Part shown: piece by piece, positions 25,068-33,057 of the stretch
Layout of the letters: the number at the start of each line of letters is the position of its first letter
Numbering within the stretch: the stretch's first letter is position 1
Source: JAAYXE01 sp964391195
Lineage (GTDB): Bacteria > Chloroflexota > Anaerolineae > Anaerolineales > UBA4823
Length of the DNA stretch: 64,000 nt
Assembly (NCBI GenBank): GCA_964391195.1
Contig: CAYMLG010000002.1
Span: forward strand, 1-64,000
Direction of reading: 5' to 3'
The notes under the pieces: model-generated
Databases searched by the model: none
Told to the model about the DNA's origin: nothing
Seen by the model: only the letters and a program-made list of their open reading frames with translations
Program-made: the position numbers and the translations under genes

Positions 25068-26235
25068 AACCAGCCCTGAGCCTCGTACCAGGCGATCGTC
25101 CTGCGAATCCCCTCTCGCAGCGATACCTTGGGCTCATATCCCAACTTCTCGCGCGCCTTACGGATCGAGAAAGCGCGGTTGTTCTGAAAAAAACTCACCC
25201 GGCGCCTGTACAAGGGGGGCTCGAGGCCCAAAGGCGAGAAGAATGTCTCGGTGAGGTCCGCCAGGGCAAGGACAGGGCCCACCGGCAGGCGCAGACGCGG
25301 AGGGGGCACATTCAGCTCTTCAGCGATCATGCGGAACAGCACCCTGAGCGGCACGTACTCATCCCCCCCGATGATGAAGGTCTGGCCGATGGCTTCATCC
25401 CGGTCGATCGCCAGCATGAAGCCGTTGACCACATCGTCGATGTACGCCGGTTGGAAATACGCCTCGCCGTCCCCCACCATCACAAAGTAGCCCTTCTTGA
25501 TCATCGAAAACAGCTTGAGCATGCGTGTGTCGCCCGGGCCAAGCATCGAGATCGGGCGGATCACTGACACAGGCAGTTTTGTCTCGTAATGAAAATCCCA
25601 CACGCAGCGCTCGCCGGCAAGCTTAGTCTCCTGGTACAGGTCGGTGGGGTTGAAGTCCGTCTTCTCATTCGCCGGGATTTCCTGCACATCGCCATGCACC
25701 CCGATCGTCGAACAGTGGATCAGCTTTCTCACACCCTGCTTGAGGCAGGCTTCCAGCACATTCTGTGTGCCCAGCACATTGATGCTGTAAGCCTCGTCCC
25801 GATCAGACCCGCCCCGGCGAAAATTGGAAGCCGTATGGATAACGACCTCCATCCCGGCCACCGCCCGGTTCATGAAATCGAGATCACGAATATCCCCCCA
25901 GACAATCTCATCCCCGGAGGTGTCTACGTCGCACGCGCTGTTTTCTCTCCCCGCGTGACCCATCACGGCGTGACCCATCACGGCGTGACCCATCACGNNN
26001 NNNNNNNNNNNNNNNNNNNNNNNNNNNNNNNNNNNNNNNNNNNNNNNNNNNNNNNNNNNNNNNNNNNNNNNNNNNNNNNNNNNNNNNNNNNNNNNNNTTC
26101 TCTCCCCGCGTGACCCATCACGGCGTGACCCATCACGGCGTGACCCATCACGCGGACGGTGTCCCCGCGCTCCTTCACGCGTTTAACCAGGTGGCTTCCC
26201 AGGAAGCCGCATCCCCCGGTGACCAACACTTTCAT
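25064..26235 (-). CDS. NAD-dependent epimerase/dehydratase, interrupted by assembly gap
   Basis: Extended SDR split by 100 Ns. The N-terminus has TGGCGFLGSH (6-15); the remainder has S, Y and K of the active site in CSTIGVHG and YQETK, and ends GYEPKVSLREGIRRTIAWYE. As deposited, the two parts are out of frame (1172 bases). Removing the Ns and one of the two identical 55-bp flanks leaves 1017 bases, an intact 338-residue frame, so the gene is probably whole. An unusual VMGHA triplet repeat follows the second beta strand, where the NAD ribose normally binds. Paralogue of the gene at 18570. The start at 25996 seen in the gapped sequence is not real. Confidence 0.85.
25943..25997. repeat. 55-bp gap flank, copy 1, with palindromic 15-bp tandem repeat
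   Basis: Identical to 26098-26152 across all 55 bases. It contains tandem copies of a 15-base unit CGTGACCCATCACGG, each with CGTGA/TCACG arms. The exact-length duplication at both edges of an N run marks two contig ends sharing one k-mer-length overlap. Confidence 0.9.
25998..26097. other. 100-N scaffold gap inside the epimerase gene
   Basis: A round 100 unknown bases, flanked by identical 55-bp sequences, placed by a scaffolder. The true distance is probably negative (overlap), because collapse restores the reading frame. Extra copies of the 15-bp repeat cannot be excluded; each would keep the frame. Confidence 0.95.
26098..26152. repeat. 55-bp gap flank, copy 2
   Basis: Exact repeat of 25943-25997, encoding the same VMGHA repeats on the minus strand. 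See the copy 1 entry; probably one genomic sequence represented twice. Confidence 0.9.
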
Positions 26236-26266
26236 CCTGTGTGCTCCAAATTCGAATAAGTCCTGG

Positions 26267-27118
26267 TCAGCGGATCAGCGCCAGCTCTTCTTCGCCTCTG
26301 CCGTTGCGGTTTAAGGCCGGGTTTTCTTTTTTTGACTGCGCCCTGGCGATCATCATATACCCGCTGGTGAAGAACAGAAGGCGGTCGAGCTGCGCGAAAA
26401 ACCACACGACCGGGTAGATCAGCGAATACAGGCGAAACATTTTTTCGTTCGCCTTCAAGTCCTCGCCGGTGACCACCAGCCCTTTGCGGGAGGTGGCCCA
26501 GCCCTTTGCCTTTTTTCTCTCCTGCAGTTTCGATACCGCGAAGACGATGATGGTATCGATCAGTTCGGAGAAGAACTTTGAATAAGTCCGGTGGCGCTGC
26601 AGTTCGAAGTGGTCCCCGAACAACCGCTGCAAGCTGTCGATGGTGTAGCCGGGCCGCAAGTGCCCGTGTTTTTCATCGGTCTGCCCGATCGCCTGCCGGA
26701 AGCGGCGGAGCAAGGTGTCCCGCTCGTGCGGCACGTTGACGATCAGTAAGCCGTCCGGTTTGAGGATGCGATATAACTCGCGCACAAATCCCCGGTCATC
26801 GGGGATGTGTTCCAGGAAGTCGATGATCACGATGCAGTCGAATTCATCCGCTTCGAACGGCGTCCTCCCCCCATCGATCTGATGCACATCGCTTCCCACC
26901 AGGGTGCGAATGGCGCTGACCACCTCCGCCTCCAGGTCGGCGCTCGTCCACTCCCCGCCTCGCTGGCGGAGCAGGTAGCTGATCACGCCATTATCCCCGC
27001 CGATATCCAGGCATTTCAAACCGGCGGTGGCGCCGAGCATGCCGGTGATCTCCCGGTACTTGCGCTGTTTCAGCACCGACCGGCGGAACAAACGCAGAGG
27101 CAGTTCTTGCTTCATCAT
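26267..27118 (-). CDS. Class I SAM-dependent methyltransferase
   Basis: A 283-aa methyltransferase. Motif I CLDIGGDNGVISYLL (36-50), an acidic SADLEAEVV after strand 2, and IVIIDFLEHIPDD (about 96-108) followed by LKPDGLLIVNVPHE are typical of the ubiE/ubiG-like superfamily. The C-terminal LIYPVVWFFAQLDRLLFFTSGYMMIA is strongly hydrophobic, suggesting membrane attachment and a lipid-linked substrate. Overlaps the GlpD-like gene by 4 bases, so it is translated with it. Confidence 0.83.
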   Translation of the reverse strand: MMKQELPLRLFRRSVLKQRKYREITGMLGATAGLKCLDIGGDNGVISYLLRQRGGEWTSADLEAEVVSAIRTLVGSDVHQIDGGRTPFEADEFDCIVIIDFLEHIPDDRGFVRELYRILKPDGLLIVNVPHERDTLLRRFRQAIGQTDEKHGHLRPGYTIDSLQRLFGDHFELQRHRTYSKFFSELIDTIIVFAVSKLQERKKAKGWATSRKGLVVTGEDLKANEKMFRLYSLIYPVVWFFAQLDRLLFFTSGYMMIARAQSKKENPALNRNGRGEEELALIR

Positions 27119-28818
27119 CGCTCCCCCCTCTGGCCCTGGTCCCAGGCAAAGACCGCCCGCACTTCATCCAGCTCCTGGTTTTTCCGGGCGGAATCCCACC
27201 CCAGTTCGTCGCCCAGATAGCGCGCCGCCTCTTCCAGGATCGCCTCACCGGGGTGCCCTGCCGTGCCCAGGCCGGCCCGGCGGAAGACGAAATCGCTCAG
27301 CTTCACCGCCATCTCTTCTCCGGCCGCGTAGCGCGCTTGAGCCCGCAGCAGGGCTTGCTTCGGGGCAAGCGCGGCTGCGCCGCTGTCACGGGTATCGAAG
27401 AACTGGAGCACTTCTGTGTATATACTGCCGTAGTTGTACACCAGGTCCCGCACCTGGTCCGGCTCGAGGTGGCAGGGTTCGGCCTGGATCACGTCGTACA
27501 GGAACTCTGCAAAACGAGAGATTTCGCCCCCCGGCAGCGGCCGGCCGGCCGAGACCGAAGGAGATCCGTCCATCTCCCAGCGCCTGAAGACCAGATCCAG
27601 CGTTTCCTGGGCGACCCGCCGGGCCGTGGTAAATTTCACGCCCACGACCGAGAGCAGGCCATCGATCCCCTCCTGGCGGTGGTCGATAATCCGGTAGCGG
27701 CGGTCCAACCGCACCGGGCCGGGCCCACCGTCCGCCGGAAGCAGCCCCACATGCACGTAACTCACATCTTCCAGGGTGAGCTTTGCGGCAGGATAGGCTT
27801 CGTTGATCAGCCGCAGAAACTCCGCCACTTCTTCTTCGTCGACCCACGGTCCTGCTGCGCTCCACTGCTGCGGGCTGGCGGCGAACGGGCGGTACATTGT
27901 CCCCACCATGGAGACCCCCCGCCAGGGCACCACGAACAGGTAGCTCTTCCGCCGCCTGGCCAGAGCACCCGAGTCTTCGTATCCGTTCCGCCCCGGAATC
28001 CCCACCGCGGTCTCTGTGGAAAACAGCGGGCGGCGCAGCACCAGGTTGATCGCCTTCGCCAGGCCGTGTCCTGCCGCCGGGGCGTGGCCTGCAAGCAGGC
28101 CGTTCACCTGCCCCACCCAGGGCCCGGCCGTGTTGATCACCAGGCGGGCGCGCACTTCGTACTCGTCCCCACTCAAGCGATCCACCACCCGCGCCCCGCT
28201 CACCCGCCCCCCCCGCTGCAAGAACCCTGTGACCTGCGCGTAGTTGGCCAGGTCAGCCCCCGCCTCGCCGGCCGCCTGCAAATAGGCCAGCACCAGCCGT
28301 TCCGGATTGTGCGCCAGGGCGTCCGAGAAGAGGGCGCCACCGGTCAACCCCTCTCGTTCCAAACCCGGCGCCAGCCCCAGGCAATCCCTGGCCGAGAGCA
28401 TCCGCCCCGGGGGGATCTGCTTCTGCGGGTCTTCGAGCGCCCCCCGGCCGGAGGTGAGCAGATCGTTCAGCTTCAGCGCCAGGGTCAGCGCCTCGCGGCC
28501 CTTCAGCCCGTGCCCGTATGCCGGCACCAACACCGGCAAGGGGTGGACCAGGTGAGGGGCAATCCGCATCAAAATCCGCCGCTCCTGAGCCGATTCGCGC
28601 ACCCGCCGCAGGTCGGCATGCTGCAAATAGCGAAAGCCCCCGTGGATAATCTTCAAGCTGTTGGCCGAGGTCGCCGAACAGAAATCTGCCTTCTCCACCA
28701 GCGCCGTGCGCAGTCCGCGCGATGCCGCTTCCCAGGCGGTAGCCGCGCCATAAATTCCCCCGCCAACGATGAGCACATCGTACTCAGACCGGGTTTGTGC
28801 GTCAAGGTCCCGCTTCAC
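27115..28818 (-). CDS. FAD-dependent glycerol-3-phosphate dehydrogenase-like protein
   Basis: A 567-aa flavoprotein like GlpD, which oxidises sn-glycerol-3-phosphate to dihydroxyacetone phosphate at the membrane. The FAD site is VLIVGGGIYGAATAWEAASR (15-34) with E42 ending strand 2, and the signature SLKIIHGGFRYLQ (54-66) is present. The C-terminal region with YNYGSIYTEVL resembles the DAO C-terminal domain. Finding it inside an acyl-carrier and polysaccharide operon, overlapping a methyltransferase, is unusual. It could tune C3 supply for glyceryl or glycerol-phosphate groups, or act on another polyol. Substrate is inferred from family resemblance only. Confidence 0.83.
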   Translation of the reverse strand: MKRDLDAQTRSEYDVLIVGGGIYGAATAWEAASRGLRTALVEKADFCSATSANSLKIIHGGFRYLQHADLRRVRESAQERRILMRIAPHLVHPLPVLVPAYGHGLKGREALTLALKLNDLLTSGRGALEDPQKQIPPGRMLSARDCLGLAPGLEREGLTGGALFSDALAHNPERLVLAYLQAAGEAGADLANYAQVTGFLQRGGRVSGARVVDRLSGDEYEVRARLVINTAGPWVGQVNGLLAGHAPAAGHGLAKAINLVLRRPLFSTETAVGIPGRNGYEDSGALARRRKSYLFVVPWRGVSMVGTMYRPFAASPQQWSAAGPWVDEEEVAEFLRLINEAYPAAKLTLEDVSYVHVGLLPADGGPGPVRLDRRYRIIDHRQEGIDGLLSVVGVKFTTARRVAQETLDLVFRRWEMDGSPSVSAGRPLPGGEISRFAEFLYDVIQAEPCHLEPDQVRDLVYNYGSIYTEVLQFFDTRDSGAAALAPKQALLRAQARYAAGEEMAVKLSDFVFRRAGLGTAGHPGEAILEEAARYLGDELGWDSARKNQELDEVRAVFAWDQGQRGER

Positions 28819-28824
28819 CCAGAA

Positions 28825-30054
28825 TTATCCGTACATCTCTTTCTTGGACCTGTTCCCGTTGAGTGGGAACAGGTCCAACCGGCGGTCCGCTTCCAGGCTG
28901 TGGGCGTCGATCCATTCGTAAAGCGCAAACAAGCTATCGCAGAAGGCTTTGTAGGTGTGGCGCTCGGCGACCAGCTTCTTCCCGGCCAGCCCGATCCGCT
29001 GGCGCAGTTCTTTATCCTCCACCAGCTTCAGCACACCGCGTGAGAAATCAGACGGCTGCGGTTGGGCCAACACCGCCACTTGCGAGTTGAGCACCTGGGT
29101 ATGGGTGGGCAGATCGGTCGCCAGCAGCGGCTTGCCGCTGTCGAGATACGAATAGACCTTCATCGGGGTGTTGTTGCCCCGGATGCGGGGTGAAACCAGG
29201 ATATCCGCCTGGGCCAGGTAATCCGCCAGGCGCTCCACCGGCTTGGGCCCCAGGAAATGCACCCGAGCTGCGATACCCAGGTCTGCAGCTTTCTTCTGAT
29301 AGCGAGCGATATCTCCGGCTGACCCGCCGATGATCACCAGGGTGGCCCGCGCCGCGCGCTGCAGCGCCAGGGCGAAACTTTCCAGCAGCAGGTCAATCCC
29401 CTGGTAGGGCTCCAGATTGCCGACGTACATCATCAGCGCGCCTTCAATGTTCAACTTCTCCCGCAGATTTTCTTCCGGCGGCCCGTTGGGCGGCGTCAGC
29501 AGCGAAACATCGTGCAAGATCATCACCTTATTCGGGCGGAACTTCTGGATATCATCGCTCAGCGCCTCACAGACCGGCACCACCGCCAGGGCATTGCGGA
29601 TCGCGAGTCCCTCGAAATAGGTGAGGATCGAGCAGAATGGTGTGAACAGCCGCGGATAGCGGTCCACCATCTGTTGCACCAGGCTGGAGTCCATATCGTA
29701 GACGTACTGGATCCCGAACACGGCCTTCAGGATCATGGCGATGAACACCGCCTCTTCGACTGCGTGCACCACCTGATAGCGCTTACGGAGCACGAAGGGC
29801 AGCACCGTCAAAAACATCAGGAAATCATAGAGCACCTTGCGCCAGGAAAAACCCGGCGTCACCCCGCGGATCAGCGGCGCCTTTGGAATGCGGTAGATCT
29901 TTACCCCCGGGTAATCGACGTCTTTCCCGAATGGATAGGTCAGGACGTCAACCTGGTCCCCCCGCCGGGAGAAGGTTTTCAGCAGCAAGTCGACTACGAT
30001 GGGCGTCCCTCGCTCTGTATAGAATGGCTGGGGAGCCAACAATAAAATTTTCAT
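28825..30054 (-). CDS. Glycosyltransferase family 4 (GT-B)
   Basis: About 409 aa. N-terminal KILLLAPQPFYTERGTPIV is the acceptor-domain start of the GT4 group. The donor domain follows with MYVGNLEPYQGIDLLLESF and a nucleotide-site segment RIRGNNTPMKVYSYLDSGKP, the analogue of the usual E-x7-E helix with variant residues. ATG 30054 is chosen over an upstream in-frame start at 30210 because GGAGGGTGGAAAG lies just before it. It is the first gene after a 241-bp non-coding stretch and probably heads the acyl-carrier operon. Confidence 0.87.
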   Translation of the reverse strand: MKILLLAPQPFYTERGTPIVVDLLLKTFSRRGDQVDVLTYPFGKDVDYPGVKIYRIPKAPLIRGVTPGFSWRKVLYDFLMFLTVLPFVLRKRYQVVHAVEEAVFIAMILKAVFGIQYVYDMDSSLVQQMVDRYPRLFTPFCSILTYFEGLAIRNALAVVPVCEALSDDIQKFRPNKVMILHDVSLLTPPNGPPEENLREKLNIEGALMMYVGNLEPYQGIDLLLESFALALQRAARATLVIIGGSAGDIARYQKKAADLGIAARVHFLGPKPVERLADYLAQADILVSPRIRGNNTPMKVYSYLDSGKPLLATDLPTHTQVLNSQVAVLAQPQPSDFSRGVLKLVEDKELRQRIGLAGKKLVAERHTYKAFCDSLFALYEWIDAHSLEADRRLDLFPLNGNRSKKEMYG

Positions 30055-30295
30055 CTTTCCACCCTCCTCGAACACCGTCAAACCATGATTACCGGAAGCA
30101 CACGACTTGCTGGCGGCTATACTTGCCTGGCCAGGCGCCGCTTTCCAATGAGAACCTGTCAAATGAGAGAAACCCCCCGGCTGGCCTTTATCGATGCCGC
30201 TCACCCCCACGCCGGATCGTATCCACTAATTTGGATATGTTATATCTATTAACGACCGCTCGGCTGCAGTTGTTACACCGGCCCCCGGCCCGACC
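30055..30295 (-). promoter_or_regulatory. Non-coding promoter-like region with AT island and small palindromes
   Basis: A 241-bp gap without a credible gene. An AT-rich island at 30220-30252 contains TAGATATAACATATC and the inverted pair TATCCA/TGGATA on the minus strand. This is a plausible site for the promoter or operator of the 30-20.5 kb operon; no clean -35/-10 pair is evident. Confidence 0.35.
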
Positions 30296-31360
30296 TCACT
30301 CCTCGACCGGCCGCCCGCTCTGCTCCAGGATGCTGCTCGGTTCCAGGATCTCCCGCACGGTATAGATGGGTTTGCCCTGCGTCTCATGATAGGTGCGCAC
30401 CAGCAGTTCCCCCAGCAGACCCATGATAATCAACTGCACCCCAAGCATCACCAACAGCACCACCAGGAGGATGATCGGCCGGTTGCTCAAGGGTTGGCTG
30501 AAGAACAGGCGCTGTATGGTGAGGTACAGGCCGAGCAGCGTGCCGCTCCCCAGGCTGAGCATGCCCCACATCCCGAAGATCTGCAGCGGGCGGGTGGCAT
30601 AATCGAGCAAGAACTTGACCGTGATCAGGTCCAGGATCACCCGCAAGGTGCGGCCAAGCCCGTACTTGGACACGCCGAACTGTCGCGGCCGGTGATTGAC
30701 CGGCACCTCCGCCACCTGGATCCCGATCCAACTCGCCAGCGCGGGGATAAAGCGGTGCATTTCTCCGTACAGTTGCACGTTCTTCACCACATCCCGGTGA
30801 TACGCCTTGAGCGAACAACCGTAGTCGTGCAGCTTCACCCCCGTCACCCGGGAGATGAGCGCATTGGCGATAATCGAAGGGACACGCCGGGTGAGGAAGC
30901 GGTCTTTGCGGTTCACGCGCCAGCCGCTCACCACATCGTACCCTTCTTCCATCTTTTGCAGCAGCAGGCCGATATCCCGAGGATCGTTCTGCAGGTCGGC
31001 ATCCATCGTCACGATCACCTCGCCTCGGGCCAGGTGAAAACCGGCGGAGAAGGCGGCCGTCTGCCCGAAGTTGCGCCGGAAGCGCACCGCCCACACCCGA
31101 GGGTCTTGCCTGGCGAACTCCCGCAGCAAGGCGAAGCTGCCATCGGTGCTCCCGTCATCGATAAAGATCATCTCGCTCTTGCGGTCCAGCGCATCGAGCG
31201 CCTCCGACAACTGCCGGTACAGCAAGGGCAGGTTGTCCTTCTCGTTCAACAGCGGAATAACGATCGATACATCGATCCGCTCGTCCACCGGCTCCTCCCC
31301 TTCCCAGGGACTGTGAGCCCGGTAAGTCAACCAGTTCAGTATCGGATTCTGCTTCAACAT
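30296..31360 (-). CDS. GT2 polyprenyl-phosphate sugar synthase-like (GtrB/ArnC/DPM1 type)
   Basis: A 354-aa GT-A protein with DVSIVIPLLNEKDNLPLLY, FIDDGSTDGS, VTMDADLQNDPRDI (the metal site) and a C-terminal pair of membrane helices (ILLVVLLVMLGVQLIIMGLL). This architecture fits enzymes that make undecaprenyl-phosphate-sugar, the donor used by GT-C transferases on the outer face. Two GT-C enzymes are encoded at 3.3-7.4 kb. The start region is duplicated across the 31.4 kb gap; the ATG at 31360 is intact. Confidence 0.88.
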   Translation of the reverse strand: MLKQNPILNWLTYRAHSPWEGEEPVDERIDVSIVIPLLNEKDNLPLLYRQLSEALDALDRKSEMIFIDDGSTDGSFALLREFARQDPRVWAVRFRRNFGQTAAFSAGFHLARGEVIVTMDADLQNDPRDIGLLLQKMEEGYDVVSGWRVNRKDRFLTRRVPSIIANALISRVTGVKLHDYGCSLKAYHRDVVKNVQLYGEMHRFIPALASWIGIQVAEVPVNHRPRQFGVSKYGLGRTLRVILDLITVKFLLDYATRPLQIFGMWGMLSLGSGTLLGLYLTIQRLFFSQPLSNRPIILLVVLLVMLGVQLIIMGLLGELLVRTYHETQGKPIYTVREILEPSSILEQSGRPVEE

Positions 31361-31394
31361 AATACCTGCCCTCCTTCCATACCGTTATAAAAAT
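31340..31394. repeat. 55-bp gap flank, copy 1
   Basis: Identical to 31495-31549 over 55 bases. It contains the first codons of the GT2 gene and the spacer to the ligase gene. It marks the same k-mer-length contig-end overlap seen at 26 kb. Confidence 0.9.
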
Positions 31395-31494
31395 NNNNNN
31401 NNNNNNNNNNNNNNNNNNNNNNNNNNNNNNNNNNNNNNNNNNNNNNNNNNNNNNNNNNNNNNNNNNNNNNNNNNNNNNNNNNNNNNNNNNNNNN
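31395..31494. other. 100-N scaffold gap between ligase and GT2 genes
   Basis: One hundred Ns, flanked by identical 55-bp sequences. If collapsed, the GT2 and ligase genes lie 33 bp apart, like their neighbours, so no gene is likely to be missing here. Confidence 0.95.
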
Positions 31495-31549
31495 TATCGG
31501 ATTCTGCTTCAACATAATACCTGCCCTCCTTCCATACCGTTATAAAAAT
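31495..31549. repeat. 55-bp gap flank, copy 2
   Basis: Exact repeat of 31340-31394, containing a truncated copy of the first GT2 codons. Best read as a duplicated contig end, not a genomic repeat. Confidence 0.9.
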
Positions 31550-33027
31550 CAGCCCTCAACCTGCTCACGATCCGCGGCCTCTTCCCGGATCATCCGTTCC
31601 AGAGCCAACAGCCCGCCCAGGAAGACCCAGCCCAGCACGCTGGCCCGGAAGCCGCTCAAACCAATATTGTAGATAAAGGGGAAGAACCAATCGCCGAGCA
31701 TCCCGGCGATCAGCATCGCCCCCAACCCGCCCAGCGCTCCGTAAACGTAAGCCCGCGCAAAGCCATCCGGAACCTGGTCGCGCAGCTTCATCCCCAGCCA
31801 CCCGATCTCGAACGCCAACCACAGGAAAGCCAGCAGCCCGAGGATGCCCACCTGGGCGATCAGGTCCACATAATTATTGTGAGAATTGAACTGGACGAAA
31901 TAGCCCAGGATCGGGTAAAGGGGCGTGTACCAGTAATAATTCGCCGGCCCCAGTCCGAGCAGGGGGTTCACCCGCACGATCTGCCCCACGATCTTCCACG
32001 CCTCCAGGCGGGTCATCAAGCTGTAGGTGTTATCGCCGGCATACAATAACCGGCGGATACTGTCGGCCTTGAGGGCCAGCGATCCGGCCCCGATGAACAG
32101 GGAAAACCAGGCCCACCGGGAGCCGCTCACCACCAGGATGATGGCAATCGCCGCACCTGCCGGCAGCCAGCCGGAGGTCCAGCTTGCAAACAACACCAGG
32201 CTTACATACACCGTCCCGGCCAGGACGGCCAGCAGGGCAGCCCGGGCCAATGGCTTCAAGCGGTGGTTGAACACCGCCTGGCTGAACGACAGCGCAGCCA
32301 TCCAGATCCAGAACACACTGTTATCGTAAACCCCGCGTTGGAGGATCCGGTCGGAGAGCAGCGTAATCGCCGGGAGGAACTGGCCGGCGATCTGCCCGAA
32401 CACGTACAGCGAGCCGAGCCCCAGGTACAGCCACACCATCCATTCCAGCACCCGCAGGGAACGCAGTTGGTTGGCGGTGACGATGAAGGCAGCGGCCGAG
32501 AGCCAGAACACGGCCAGCCCCCCGGCCTGGGCGAGCAGGCTCGCCTGGCTGGCAAACGTGAACCAGGGCAGCTGCCCCACCAGGAAGGCCAGGGTGGCAA
32601 ACACACCCAGGATCACGAACGGCAGCACCGGCCGGGATACGAACAACCAGCCAGGGCGCTTGGTGGCGATACCGTCGAACAGCCACAATCCCGTGATACC
32701 CATCACCATCAAGATGGCAAAATTGATGCTGGTCTGCGTCCCGGTGCCAATGGCAAAGGGCACGACCAGGGAACCACCGACCAGGGCCACCAACCCGGCC
32801 ATCGGCCAGCGCAGCAGCACAAGAGCAGCAACCAGGGCCGGGAAGAGCAGGATGAGCCTTTCGCTGAAGATCTCCAGGGGATTGATCATCTCCCCGGCTC
32901 GCACCGCAAAGAAGACCGCCACCAGGAACACCCCAACGATCACCCCAAACCGCAGCCAGCGTATCTGGCCCCGCGGCGTCGCCGGATCGGGGACCAATCC
33001 GAACAGGATTTTATTCACCATACCCAT
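31549..33027 (-). CDS. O-antigen ligase/polymerase family membrane protein
   Basis: A 492-aa protein with about 10-12 transmembrane helices. The large C-terminal extracytoplasmic loop contains FNSHNNYVDLIAQVGILGL, the family's His motif, preceded by LLGLGPANYYWYTPLY. The family includes WaaL ligases and Wzy-like polymerases; sequence alone does not separate them. Next to GT genes and an upstream GT2 donor-synthase gene, a polymerase or glycan-to-acceptor ligase role is plausible. A second family member lies at 53489-55366. Confidence 0.85.
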   Translation of the reverse strand: MGMVNKILFGLVPDPATPRGQIRWLRFGVIVGVFLVAVFFAVRAGEMINPLEIFSERLILLFPALVAALVLLRWPMAGLVALVGGSLVVPFAIGTGTQTSINFAILMVMGITGLWLFDGIATKRPGWLFVSRPVLPFVILGVFATLAFLVGQLPWFTFASQASLLAQAGGLAVFWLSAAAFIVTANQLRSLRVLEWMVWLYLGLGSLYVFGQIAGQFLPAITLLSDRILQRGVYDNSVFWIWMAALSFSQAVFNHRLKPLARAALLAVLAGTVYVSLVLFASWTSGWLPAGAAIAIILVVSGSRWAWFSLFIGAGSLALKADSIRRLLYAGDNTYSLMTRLEAWKIVGQIVRVNPLLGLGPANYYWYTPLYPILGYFVQFNSHNNYVDLIAQVGILGLLAFLWLAFEIGWLGMKLRDQVPDGFARAYVYGALGGLGAMLIAGMLGDWFFPFIYNIGLSGFRASVLGWVFLGGLLALERMIREEAADREQVEG

Positions 33028-33057
33028 ATCGTTCGCTTTCCAGATCCACCCGCCGGA

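Noticed and set aside
25064..25996. Epimerase starting at the internal ATG at 25996
   Set aside because: That start lies in the duplicated flank and would lack the TGGxGFLG dinucleotide motif present upstream of the gap.
25943..26152. CRISPR-like tandem repeat
   Set aside because: Units are 15 bases, contiguous without spacers, and code in frame; the duplication is an assembly artefact.
27253..29043. Long plus-strand open frame of 596 codons
   Set aside because: Antisense shadow of the GlpD-like gene, with biased composition and no domain.
31340..31549. 55-bp direct repeats as IS or attachment sites
   Set aside because: Exact k-mer-sized copies on each side of an N gap, no transposase or integrase; the same length appears at the other gap.
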